Shown: positions 1-6,825, counted from the stretch's first letter. The stretch: 7,499 nucleotides of DNA from JBDKGH01 sp039798265 (GCA_039798265.1 JBDKGH010000023.1:1-7499); one strand, 5' to 3'. Numbers and translations are program-made. Notes: generated by a model not told the origin, from the sequence alone.

Positions 1-809
1 ATGCGGACTTCAATTTTATCACTGATAATACCGCGGAGTTCAACACCGATGTACTTTCTACTTCTGCTGTTTTTTACCTAGAAGCCTATAACGAAACGGG
101 ATGTTTGAGCAACAGAGTGCCGGTGAATATTCCTTTTTATCCAACACCTCCTGCTCCAGAAATCAACGCCACCGCCTTGGCTATTTGTCCGGGCACATCG
201 GCTATTCTCGCAGTTGATTCGCTGTATGGTATTTTGTGGAGCACGGGTTCGAATGCTTCATACATCGAAGTACTCGAGGCGGGTTCGTACAGCGTGAGTT
301 ATGTGAGCAACGGATGCGTAGGTCCTGAGGCGTATAAAGAAATTACCTTACTTCCCGTGCCCGATATGCCTACCATTGGTTTAACGGCCACTGGCGATTC
401 GTTGATCACACAAGAAGGGTTTTCGTTTTACTCATGGACCTTTAATAACGAATTGTTGCCCGAAAGCAATTTTCAAATTGAAGCATCCGATGTAGCGGGC
501 GACTATCAAGTGGTGGTATTCAATGAATCGGGTTGTTTCGCCCTTTCCGACGTGTTCAATTTTGTGCCGGATGGGGTAGAAAACAAGGCTGTTTTTTCCT
601 ACGTGTATCCTGTGCCTACAAGTGATTACATCAAAGTAATGTCGAACAACAATGCGCGTATCACTGCCGTTTTGTTTTCTGATGGCCGTGTGCTTTGGAG
701 AGGAAGCGCGCTAGAGTTTGATCTTTCCAATTGCAGCAGCGGACACTACTTCATCGAAGTCACTCATACGGGCGGCAAGGAGTGGGAAAAAATCATTGTT
801 TCTCACTAA
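1..809 (+). CDS. Secreted protein with Ig-like modules and C-terminal T9SS sorting domain (5' end missing)
   Basis: The reading frame is open from the left edge (first whole codon at base 3) to TAA at 807-809, giving 268 visible residues; the true start lies outside the window, and a TTG at base 105 is only an internal codon. The visible part has two Ig/PKD-like beta-sandwich modules typical of large Bacteroidota surface proteins. Their signs are phrases such as ILWSTGSNASYIEV followed by AGSYSVSYVSNGCVG, and later FYSWTFNNELL with GDYQVVVFNESGC. The last 75 or so residues form a type A sorting domain: YPVPTSDYIKV matches the usual YPNPxxDxL start, then DGRVLW, FDLSNCSSGHYFIEV and a basic end. 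From family knowledge, this domain directs export through the type IX system and is usually removed or used for surface anchoring. The cargo function cannot be told from this fragment; an adhesin or a catalytic domain could lie upstream. Confidence 0.87.
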   Translation, partial: ADFNFITDNTAEFNTDVLSTSAVFYLEAYNETGCLSNRVPVNIPFYPTPPAPEINATALAICPGTSAILAVDSLYGILWSTGSNASYIEVLEAGSYSVSYVSNGCVGPEAYKEITLLPVPDMPTIGLTATGDSLITQEGFSFYSWTFNNELLPESNFQIEASDVAGDYQVVVFNESGCFALSDVFNFVPDGVENKAVFSYVYPVPTSDYIKVMSNNNARITAVLFSDGRVLWRGSALEFDLSNCSSGHYFIEVTHTGGKEWEKIIVSH

Positions 810-822
810 TAGCGTAACTTTA
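796..822 (+). promoter_or_regulatory. Possible Bacteroidota-type promoter for nrnA operon
   Basis: The sequence TAACTTTA at 815-822 matches five of six fixed positions of the Bacteroidota -7 box TAnnTTTG, and a TTG at 796-798 could serve as the -33 element, although the 16-base spacing is shorter than usual. The box ends four bases before the ATG at 827, so a transcript from it would have almost no leader. The -33 element lies inside the last codons of the preceding gene. The call rests on motif similarity only. Confidence 0.35.
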
Positions 823-826
823 CCCC

Positions 827-1852
827 ATGCGAATTACAGAAAGTCAAGCGGAAGAAATTAAAGCCCTCGTAGCAAAGGCCAATCACATAGTGGTAACGAG
901 CCACAAATCACCGGACGGCGATGCGGTAGGCTCTACACTCTCCGTTTATCAAGTGATCCGATCTCTCGGGAAAAAAGTAACCCCTGTTTTACCAGACGCG
1001 GTTCCTGATTTTTTACAGTGGATGAATGGTTTTTCGGACATCGTTTTTTTCGATAGCCAAACTGAAAAAGCGAAACAGTGCATTCACGAAGCGGATCTTA
1101 TTTTTTCTCTCGACTATAATCACCTCAGTCGTGTAGGCGCCGCTATGGAAGCGGAATTGCGCCAAGCGAAAGCGTCGTTTGTGATGATTGATCATCACCA
1201 ACAACCAGAGAATTATCCGGTAGTAACCTATTCGGATACGTCTGCTTGCAGCACCTGCGAAATGGTGTATCACTTTGTAGATCGCTGCGGATGGAAAGAA
1301 CACATCACGCCCGAAGTAGCGGAGTGTATATACTGCGGCATCATGACGGATAGCGGTTCTTTCCGCTTCCCCAGTGTAACACCTGAAACGCATCACATTG
1401 CGGCGGATCTCATCGCGGGTGGTCTCGATCATGCACGCGTGCACCGCGAAGTGTATGATACCAACTTGCTCGATCGATTGAAGTTGATTGGTTATTCGCT
1501 CAACGAAAAACTCGTGGTATTACCCGAAGCGGCTGTAGCCTACATCTGGCTCACGCAAGAGGAATTGAAAAAGTTCAATTATCGTTCAGGCGATACGGAA
1601 GGCTTGGTCAATCAAGCCCTCAGCATCAGTGGTATCAAATTAGCCGCTTTCTTCCGAGAAGGCAACAACGAAATAAAAATTTCCTTCCGTTCAAAGGGGT
1701 CTTTCGATGTCAATCAATTGGCGCGCGAGTCGTGGAGTGGCGGTGGACATAAAAACGCAGCAGGCGCTTCTTCGCAATTGTCGATGAGCGAAACACTCGA
1801 GCGTTTTGTCAATCAAATGAAAGAAAAAGCACCTCAAATTATTGCATCATGA
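827..1852 (+). CDS. nrnA: DHH/DHHA1 phosphoesterase, NrnA-type oligoribonuclease / pAp phosphatase
   Basis: This is a 341-residue cytoplasmic phosphoesterase, the normal length for NrnA. The N-terminal DHH domain shows the metal-binding motifs in order: H26-x3-D30-x-D32 in SHKSPDGDAVGST, D96 in SLDYNHLSRVG, the signature D122-H123-H124, and D175 in GIMTDSGSFRF. The C-terminal DHHA1 substrate-binding domain carries GGGHKNAAGA at 305-314. All expected manganese ligands are present, so it should be active. Family members degrade 2-5 nt RNA fragments to mononucleotides and dephosphorylate 3'-phosphoadenosine 5'-phosphate (pAp); some relatives hydrolyse pApA from c-di-AMP turnover, which cannot be excluded. 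The ATG at 827 has no Shine-Dalgarno sequence, usual in this phylum, and sits 17 bases after the previous stop. Its TGA overlaps the next ATG (ATGA at 1849-1852), so the downstream lipoprotein gene is probably translationally coupled. Confidence 0.94.
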   Translation: MRITESQAEEIKALVAKANHIVVTSHKSPDGDAVGSTLSVYQVIRSLGKKVTPVLPDAVPDFLQWMNGFSDIVFFDSQTEKAKQCIHEADLIFSLDYNHLSRVGAAMEAELRQAKASFVMIDHHQQPENYPVVTYSDTSACSTCEMVYHFVDRCGWKEHITPEVAECIYCGIMTDSGSFRFPSVTPETHHIAADLIAGGLDHARVHREVYDTNLLDRLKLIGYSLNEKLVVLPEAAVAYIWLTQEELKKFNYRSGDTEGLVNQALSISGIKLAAFFREGNNEIKISFRSKGSFDVNQLARESWSGGGHKNAAGASSQLSMSETLERFVNQMKEKAPQIIAS

Positions 1853-2373
1853 AATACGCGTGGGTAGGGTTCTTATGGATTTTCATCAGTTGCAATGGTT
1901 GCCGCGATAAGCAGGCCGCTAGCGAGATGACCTATGAGGAAATGCAAAAGGAATTGATCGAAACCAATAAAGCCAAACTCAAAGAAGAGAAAGCTGCGAT
2001 ATTGAAATTCATCGAGAAGAAAAAATGGAAGATGACCGAAACGGGCACGGGCTTGTTTTATGAAATCTACCAAAAAGGTTCAGGTGAAAAAGCGAAAGAA
2101 GGCGATGTAGTAGTGCTCTCTTACACGGTAAGTCTGCTCGATGGTAAGGTGTGTTACTCTTCTACACCAGCGAATCCTTCGCACTTCAAAGTAGGCGAGG
2201 ATAACGTAGAAACGGGTCTGCACGAAGTGGTGCAATACCTCTCCGTAGGCGACAAAGCGCACGTAGTGCTTCCTTCGCACCGTGCCTTCGGTTTTACGGG
2301 CGACTCGTCTAAAATTCCACAAGATGCGTCCGTGGTGTATGATATTGAGTTATTAGCGATCGAACATCCATAA
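1849..2373 (+). CDS. gldI: GldI-like FKBP-type peptidyl-prolyl isomerase lipoprotein
   Basis: The 174-residue product starts with a short hydrophobic signal and a probable lipid-attachment cysteine: C15 in FISCNGC, or less likely C18. It is thus likely a periplasm-facing lipoprotein, although the lipobox is imperfect (Phe at -3). A charged helical linker rich in Lys and Glu (about 27-62) leads to one FKBP domain (about 66-172). Its end, AFGFTGDSSKIPQDASVVYD, follows the human FKBP12 segment around Tyr82 to Phe99 closely. Size, helix and domain order match GldI, a lipoprotein needed for gliding in Flavobacterium johnsoniae and thought to fold envelope or T9SS proteins. By hand alignment several FKBP12 pocket residues are replaced: Phe36 by C102, Asp37 by Y103, Trp59 by L124 and Tyr82 by F147, while Tyr26 is kept as Y92. 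Isomerase activity may therefore be weak, leaving a chaperone role. It overlaps nrnA by 4 bp and is followed after 3 bp by another FKBP lipoprotein. Confidence 0.86.
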   Translation: MKYAWVGFLWIFISCNGCRDKQAASEMTYEEMQKELIETNKAKLKEEKAAILKFIEKKKWKMTETGTGLFYEIYQKGSGEKAKEGDVVVLSYTVSLLDGKVCYSSTPANPSHFKVGEDNVETGLHEVVQYLSVGDKAHVVLPSHRAFGFTGDSSKIPQDASVVYDIELLAIEHP

Positions 2374-2376
2374 GGC

Positions 2377-3249
2377 ATGAAAAGGTTTTTCTTTTTTCTC
2401 CTAACTCTCCTTGTTTTTGCCGCATGCCACACGCATGAAGGTTATGAAGAAAGCAATGGCGTGTATTGGAAGCTGGTGCGTTTTGGCGATGGCCCCACGT
2501 GGAGCGAGTCAGATTATTCGCGCATTTCAATCCAATGTCAAAATCCCGCTAACCCCGATTCTATTCTCGAATATCAATTGTACTCTGGTTTGCTCAAGGC
2601 AGATCAAGACAGCGGGGCCGTGCTTTCAGATACCTTGGTGCAATTGCTCGCTCAAATGAAGCAAGGGGAAGAAATTGAAATCATCGCTCCGTATGATTTG
2701 TTCGACGGCACCATGCTCGATGGATACAACGGCGGTTTTGCCCTCAAGGATACCGAACTGAAGTTGAACGTGCGACTCGAACAAACATTCGAACGGGAAG
2801 CTTTTACCGAATTCATCATGAATGCTTCTCAGGTAGGCGAGATGACCGAGACAGAAGCCATCGGATTGTTTTTTGTCAATCACCGTGATGATCAAGTAGA
2901 GCAACGCGGAGATGTATTCATCGAACACCTCAGCAAAGGCACCGGCAAAGAAATCAAAGTAGGAGATGAGGTCACTTTGCAATTGCACACGCACTTGCTT
3001 AGCGGTGTGCAGCTCGACGAACTCACTACGCTATCCTTCACCTTCGGTCGCCCGGGACAGATAGTACCGGGCTTGCAGTATGCCCTTTCTTTTTTAAGAG
3101 AACAAGACAAAGTCCGCATCTTTATGCCGTCATACTTGGCTTTTGGAGAAAGTGGAAACAGTAATGGATTGGTGCCCGAACACACACCGGTGTATTTTTC
3201 TGTCCACGTGCTATCGGTGAAAACTCCTTCGACTGTTACCCCATCGTGA
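2377..3249 (+). CDS. Lipoprotein with a degenerate and an intact FKBP-type domain
   Basis: The 290-residue product has a strong lipoprotein signal: MKR, a Phe/Leu stretch, and lipobox FAAC with C17. The C-terminal domain (about 179-282) is FKBP-like, beginning with HLSKGTGKEIKVGDEVTL and ending with PSYLAFGESG and VPEHTPVYFSVHVL. By hand alignment to FKBP12, Asp37 is kept as D214, while Phe36 becomes L213, Trp59 L233 and Tyr82 F256. Residues 28-135 look like a second, decayed FKBP module: an opening GVYWKLVRFGDGP, a central LVQLLAQMKQGEEIEIIAPYD like the FKBP hinge, and a final beta strand LKLNVRLEQTF. A linker (about 136-178) joins them. The start lies 3 bp after the gldI stop, so the three genes form one operon. 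Tandem FKBP lipoproteins occur in Bacteroidota, but I know no assigned role for this one; a folding helper for exported proteins, perhaps paired with GldI, is inference. The first-domain call is less certain than the second. Confidence 0.85.
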   Translation: MKRFFFFLLTLLVFAACHTHEGYEESNGVYWKLVRFGDGPTWSESDYSRISIQCQNPANPDSILEYQLYSGLLKADQDSGAVLSDTLVQLLAQMKQGEEIEIIAPYDLFDGTMLDGYNGGFALKDTELKLNVRLEQTFEREAFTEFIMNASQVGEMTETEAIGLFFVNHRDDQVEQRGDVFIEHLSKGTGKEIKVGDEVTLQLHTHLLSGVQLDELTTLSFTFGRPGQIVPGLQYALSFLREQDKVRIFMPSYLAFGESGNSNGLVPEHTPVYFSVHVLSVKTPSTVTPS

Positions 3250-3285
3250 AACAAGTAGGCTTATTTTTCGTTTAGATTACGGAAA

Positions 3286-3300
3286 ATGAACCACCCTTGA
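3286..3300 (+). other. Five-codon micro-ORF (MNHP-stop) overlapping the TTG start of the DUF5723 gene
   Basis: An ATG at 3286 opens a frame that stops at TGA 3298-3300. That stop overlaps the TTG start at 3297 as TTGA, a layout that would permit stop-start coupling. Alternatively, one missing base in the CCC run just before the TTG would hide a normal ATG start, giving MNHPLKQKLL. The sequence alone cannot separate a real micro-ORF, chance, and a lost base. Confidence 0.2.
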
Positions 3301-4733
3301 AACAAAAGCTCCTCAGTATAGCTTTTTCGTTGTGCGCTACCTTGTCTTTTTCACAAGACAATTTAGGTATCGCTGGTTCATCGCGTGCGCCGGTGAATAC
3401 GGTGCTCATCAATCCTTCTACCATCGTTGATTCGCGTGCATTTATTGATATCAACTTTGCAGGAGCCAGTGTTTTTGCCCGCAATTCTTTTGCTTATCTA
3501 CCCGGTGGAAGTCTTCAATTTGGGGACCTAGCCAATACGCCTTTACCGAGTTTTAACCGCGACGGTGCGCCGTATAATGCTTATGTAGATGTAATGGCCC
3601 ACGGCCCGTCGTTTACGTTTGCGGTAAAACAGCATGCCTTCGGCGTGTACACAGGTGTGCGCACAGTTGCCGATGTGCGCGGTATTCCCAAGTCATTGGG
3701 CTATTACATCACCGAAGGTTTTCAGTACCGCGAACAAATGGGCGAACAACAATTGGTTCGCGACATGCGCACCAATGCATTAGCCTGGGGCGAAGTGGGC
3801 GTTTCTTACGCCACCATTCTTTCGCGTTCGGGTGATATGATTACCCAAGGAGGCATCACCGTTAAACGATTGATAGGAGTGGCCGGATTGGGCTTGCGTG
3901 TAGATAACTGGACTTACACCGTAGTGGACAGCACCCGTATGGAAACAGCGCGTTTTCAAGGTGAATATGGATTTACCGATTTAAACACCGATAATTTTTC
4001 CTTCAACAACGGAAAAGGATGGGGCGTTGATTTGGGCGTTATGTTCAAGGTGCGCAAAAAAGAATCAACGTCTTACGTGCCTTACAGTCCGTGCACCGAT
4101 GGCGACTACCGCTACCGTTTCGGATTTTCGATATTGGATATCGGCGGCATCAAATTCACCGGACCTTTTTACCGAAATGTATTCAACGAAAAAGATCAAT
4201 CGGAGTGGAGTGATTTTGAAGGAGCCAATCCGCAAGATGCTTCTGATCTCGATAGCTTGATGACAGCCGGATTTGGTGTGGCGCAAAGCACGGCCGATCA
4301 AAGTAAATTCCGCATGATGTTACCCATGGGCTTTTCCGCACAGATGGACTATAACCTCGGACATAACTTTTATGTCTTCGGTATAATCACCGCGGGTGCA
4401 CCTTGGAAAGGCCGATTGGGAGTGCAGCGCGCTTCTTACCTCGGTGTAGTGCCTCGCTTCGAAATCAAACGTTTTGAAGCCGCTCTTCCCATCTCCATGT
4501 ATGAATTCAGAAAGCCGCAATTCGGTTTGATGCTGCGATTAAACAGCATCATCATCGGTAGCGATAACCTCGGATGGTTGATGGGACAAAACATCTACGG
4601 TGCCGATTTTTACCTGAGTTTAAAAAAGACCATCTTCCGCCATCCGAAGTGCCGCACCAAGAGTCCGAAGATGAAACAAGCGCCTAATCGCCGCCGTGGT
4701 CCGGGTACGCCAGTGCCTTGTCCGGCGTGGTAA
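3297..4733 (+). CDS. DUF5723-type outer-membrane beta-barrel protein
   Basis: The 478-residue product begins with a signal peptide (basic MKQK, hydrophobic core to about residue 17, SFSQ/D cleavage region). The mature start DNLGIAGSSRAPVNTVLINP, then a DSR-F-DIN phrase, is characteristic of the Bacteroidota DUF5723 family. The body is rich in alternating hydrophobic/polar strands typical of a beta barrel; a conserved-looking block near 265-288 includes YRYRFGFSILDIGGIKF. The last strand appears to be GADFYLSLKKTIF, followed by a basic, proline-rich tail (about 442-478) ending CPAW. The family role is unknown; outer-membrane location is inferred from signal and strand pattern. The frame is closed upstream by TAG at 3273 and has no ATG before the signal sequence, so TTG at 3297 is the best visible start; see the overlapping micro-ORF. 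It lies 47 bp after the FKBP operon and could be read through from it or have its own promoter. No terminator is evident after it. Confidence 0.86.
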   Translation: MKQKLLSIAFSLCATLSFSQDNLGIAGSSRAPVNTVLINPSTIVDSRAFIDINFAGASVFARNSFAYLPGGSLQFGDLANTPLPSFNRDGAPYNAYVDVMAHGPSFTFAVKQHAFGVYTGVRTVADVRGIPKSLGYYITEGFQYREQMGEQQLVRDMRTNALAWGEVGVSYATILSRSGDMITQGGITVKRLIGVAGLGLRVDNWTYTVVDSTRMETARFQGEYGFTDLNTDNFSFNNGKGWGVDLGVMFKVRKKESTSYVPYSPCTDGDYRYRFGFSILDIGGIKFTGPFYRNVFNEKDQSEWSDFEGANPQDASDLDSLMTAGFGVAQSTADQSKFRMMLPMGFSAQMDYNLGHNFYVFGIITAGAPWKGRLGVQRASYLGVVPRFEIKRFEAALPISMYEFRKPQFGLMLRLNSIIIGSDNLGWLMGQNIYGADFYLSLKKTIFRHPKCRTKSPKMKQAPNRRRGPGTPVPCPAW

Positions 4734-4789
4734 AAAGGGCGCTGTTAAAAATCAGTAGCATTCTTCGGCCAACTTGCCTTTTTATCCTT

Positions 4790-4797
4790 TAATTTCG
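4790..4797 (+). promoter_or_regulatory. Possible -7 box for the RelE/ParE-like gene
   Basis: TAATTTCG matches five of six fixed positions of TAnnTTTG and ends four bases before the ATG at 4802. No TTG lies at the usual distance upstream; the nearest, at 4774-4776, is only 13 bases away. A weak motif-based call, supported mainly by the similar placement before nrnA. Confidence 0.25.
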
Positions 4798-4801
4798 GGT
4801 C

Positions 4802-5101
4802 ATGAATCAACAGGAACTCGTATTTACGACCACGGCTAAAAACAGCTTGCAGGATCTCATTCATCAAGTACAAGAAGTTTCTCTTATCGCTGCGGAGCGC
4901 GTGCGTTCGCGTATTTTTCACCGCTTGCATTTGATTCATCATCAGCCTAGCCAAGCCTCGCGCAAAGCGGATTTTGGCGCACTCGAAGGTCACTTTCGCG
5001 TGGCCACGGTGCTCAACTACAAGATTTATTACCTCGTAGAAGATGCCCGCATCGTGGTACTCGATTTGATTCTCGATAAAGAAGTTCAATCGAACTCCTA
5101 A
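4802..5101 (+). CDS. RelE/ParE-superfamily toxin-like protein without adjacent antitoxin
   Basis: The 99-residue product has the size and order of a RelE/ParE-fold toxin: a short first strand (ELVFTTTAKNSL), a helical hairpin (about 12-48) rich in Arg, His and Gln, a linker with PSQASRKADFGALEG, and a C-terminal beta sheet (64-92) with HFRVATVLNYKIYYLVEDAR then IVVLDLILD. The strand pair F65-R66-V67 and Y73-K74-I75-Y76-Y77 matches the family core where ParE/RelE proteins read RVxxYRxxYxVE. RelE members cut mRNA on the ribosome; ParE members poison gyrase; this sequence resembles ParE more, but activity cannot be told. No antitoxin gene fits on either side: 68 bp separate it from the upstream outer-membrane gene and the downstream gene is a convergent peptidase. 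Solitary members may be silent relics, use a distant antitoxin, or have lost toxicity. Start ATG 4802 is the first in frame that preserves the beta-1 strand. Confidence 0.8.
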   Translation: MNQQELVFTTTAKNSLQDLIHQVQEVSLIAAERVRSRIFHRLHLIHHQPSQASRKADFGALEGHFRVATVLNYKIYYLVEDARIVVLDLILDKEVQSNS

Positions 5102-5111
5102 GCCTTTTTTT
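5083..5111 (+). terminator. Weak possible terminator between convergent genes
   Basis: A five-base-pair inverted repeat AGTTC (5083-5087) and GAACT (5092-5096) with a four-base loop lies in the last codons of the toxin-like gene and is followed after eight bases by seven T residues (5105-5111). The stem is short and AT-containing and the T run is not immediately adjacent, so this may be chance, but it is the only terminator-like structure in the 8-bp gap region between the converging genes. Confidence 0.22.
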
Positions 5112-6825
5112 ACTGACGGAAAATAGGGTAGCGGTTCACGCTTTTTTCAGCATAAATAGATCGGCTATAAATCCAATACAGCTGATCCCAATGGTTAGCA
5201 CGCAAAGCCGGATCGATGGCGAGTGTGGCTTCAAACTCCGCTTTTAACTGTGGATTTTCATTCAGAATTTCTTCCGCTTTTTCTTCAAAAACATAATCGG
5301 AAAAATACTCTTTGCGCTGCAAGATGGATTCAAAAAATCCCCAGGCAAAAAAACTGTCTTCGCCTTGTGGCTCGAGCGTTTCGATGATGTACCGTCTAGC
5401 GCGCTGCTGCGTGGGAATCAGATAATCTCCTTTGAAAAAAAGTAAGCGATGTTGTTCACTGCGCACCTTTACCTGATGATGCACATAGTGACCTTCATAA
5501 GGGCGGCGCTCGGTTTCAAAGGCATCGATGAAATACGTTTCCACCTCCAGCACGGTATCGCGACTCAAAGGATACATCAACACGCCATTGGCTTTTAAAC
5601 GGTCAATCACCTCGCCCCAAGCTTGCGGTACAATGTAAGAGCCGGGAGCTTTGATCTTGAGCGTGTCGCGGTAATGATCATAAAAAGCAATGCGCGCGAG
5701 GTAGGTAGAGTCGCGTTCGTATTTTAAACGCTGGCCGGTACCAATTTTCGATTCTTCGTAATGCGCGCGGTAGGCCTGAAAAGAAAGGGTGTCGCGCTGC
5801 AGGGTGTCCAGTTCAAAACGAAGCGCAAACTCGCGTTGCTGCAGCAGCTGTTGGTCCGCTTTTTTTCGTTCGGTGATGATCTCCGTGTTATGCGCTGCCG
5901 CGAACAGCAAGAGCTCGCGCAAGAACAAACGGGTAGCTTCTACGCGCTTCGGAAAAGGCTTGAGCATGTGTGTTTCCGTGATGAAGGAAAGCGTGTTGAA
6001 CAACGCCGCGTATCCCGAAGCAAAACGCGGTGTTTCCAAAAAACTCACGATGCCCGACTCAGGCGTTCGCCCCATGGTATTGACGTAATGACACATCGGC
6101 TCGCCGTTTTTTTCCATAGCGGCAAAAAGAGCCGGCTCCATGGTGTTGCGCAAGTAAGCACCCAGTGGGCCGAGCTTATCGGCTTGTGTGCTAATGAGCG
6201 TCATCACATACGGATAATCGGCACCGTTGCTCACATGGGTATCGATGAATACATCCGGATCCATCGCGGTGAACAGTCGGTTAAAAGAGAGCGCATTTTT
6301 ACTATCGCACTTGATAAAATCGCGGTTTAAATCCAGGTTGCGCGCATTGCCACGGAAGCCGTATTCATACGGGCCATCTTGATTAGCGCGGGTGTATGAA
6401 TTGCGCATCAGCGCGCCGTCCACATTATAAATGGGCACTATGCACACGATGATCGAATCCAGCACACCATTTAGCGCAGACTTCGGTTGAAGCAGTTCTT
6501 CGGCCAAAAGCAACGAAGCATTCACACCATCCGGTTCGCCGGGGTGAATGGCATTATTGATGAAGACCACCGTTTTGTTGGCTTCGAACAATTCAGGGTA
6601 AAAAAGACCAGAGCGGTTGACGACAAAAAGATGAAGCGGTTTTCCCACATCCGTTTTACCCACCTCTATCAATTGTGCTTCTGCAGAGGCGCTGTCGAGC
6701 GAACCAAACGCATCAATCGTTTCTTGCCAAGTGGGGGTGGTGTTGCCCTTTAAATCGAGTTTCAGTTGGCTCGAGGTAAAAAGCACAGCACACAATAAAA
6801 CGCAGAGGAGAACAGTTTTTTTCAT
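5110..6825 (-). CDS. Exported M14 family zinc carboxypeptidase
   Basis: The 571-residue product has a clear signal peptide (MKKT, hydrophobic core, cleavage near TSSQ, residues 17-20), so it is exported to the periplasm or outside. The M14 domain (about 35-320) shows zinc ligands H94 and E97 in NNAIHPGEPDG and H197 in FIDTHVSNG. It also has the substrate-binding pair N167-R168 in GNARNLDLNRDF (Asn144/Arg145 in carboxypeptidase A numbering). The catalytic glutamate is E284 in SFITETHMLKPF. All key residues are present, so it should remove C-terminal residues or hydrolyse peptide-like bonds; the substrate is unknown. The C-terminal part (about 330-571), with GFFESILQRKEYFSDYVFEE and a final YWIYSRSIYAEKSVNRYPIF, is the extension typical of large Bacteroidota M14 proteins. 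No T9SS sorting domain is present. It runs convergently to the toxin-like gene, 8 bp apart, and divergently from yqgE. ATG 6825 directly precedes the signal peptide. Confidence 0.94.
   Translation of the reverse strand: MKKTVLLCVLLCAVLFTSSQLKLDLKGNTTPTWQETIDAFGSLDSASAEAQLIEVGKTDVGKPLHLFVVNRSGLFYPELFEANKTVVFINNAIHPGEPDGVNASLLLAEELLQPKSALNGVLDSIIVCIVPIYNVDGALMRNSYTRANQDGPYEYGFRGNARNLDLNRDFIKCDSKNALSFNRLFTAMDPDVFIDTHVSNGADYPYVMTLISTQADKLGPLGAYLRNTMEPALFAAMEKNGEPMCHYVNTMGRTPESGIVSFLETPRFASGYAALFNTLSFITETHMLKPFPKRVEATRLFLRELLLFAAAHNTEIITERKKADQQLLQQREFALRFELDTLQRDTLSFQAYRAHYEESKIGTGQRLKYERDSTYLARIAFYDHYRDTLKIKAPGSYIVPQAWGEVIDRLKANGVLMYPLSRDTVLEVETYFIDAFETERRPYEGHYVHHQVKVRSEQHRLLFFKGDYLIPTQQRARRYIIETLEPQGEDSFFAWGFFESILQRKEYFSDYVFEEKAEEILNENPQLKAEFEATLAIDPALRANHWDQLYWIYSRSIYAEKSVNRYPIFRQ

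Noticed and set aside
105..107. TTG as a start codon for the first gene
   Set aside because: The frame continues upstream to the window edge with sequence of the same Ig-like character, so the gene starts outside.
1013..1444. 143-codon minus-strand open frame within nrnA
   Set aside because: It is opposite the conserved DHH motifs and looks like a compositional shadow.
4692..4730. ACGCC/GGCGT inverted repeat near the end of the DUF5723 gene as a terminator
   Set aside because: The loop is about 12 bases, the stem lies inside coding sequence, and no T run follows.
4745..5089. 114-codon open frame on the minus strand opposite the toxin-like gene
   Set aside because: It lies fully antisense to a gene with a recognisable fold, has no recognisable domain, and has no promoter-like element; codon bias of the sense gene explains it.
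5761..6330. 189-codon open frame on the plus strand inside the peptidase gene
   Set aside because: The minus strand carries all M14 catalytic motifs here; the plus-strand product is Arg/His-rich without any recognisable domain.
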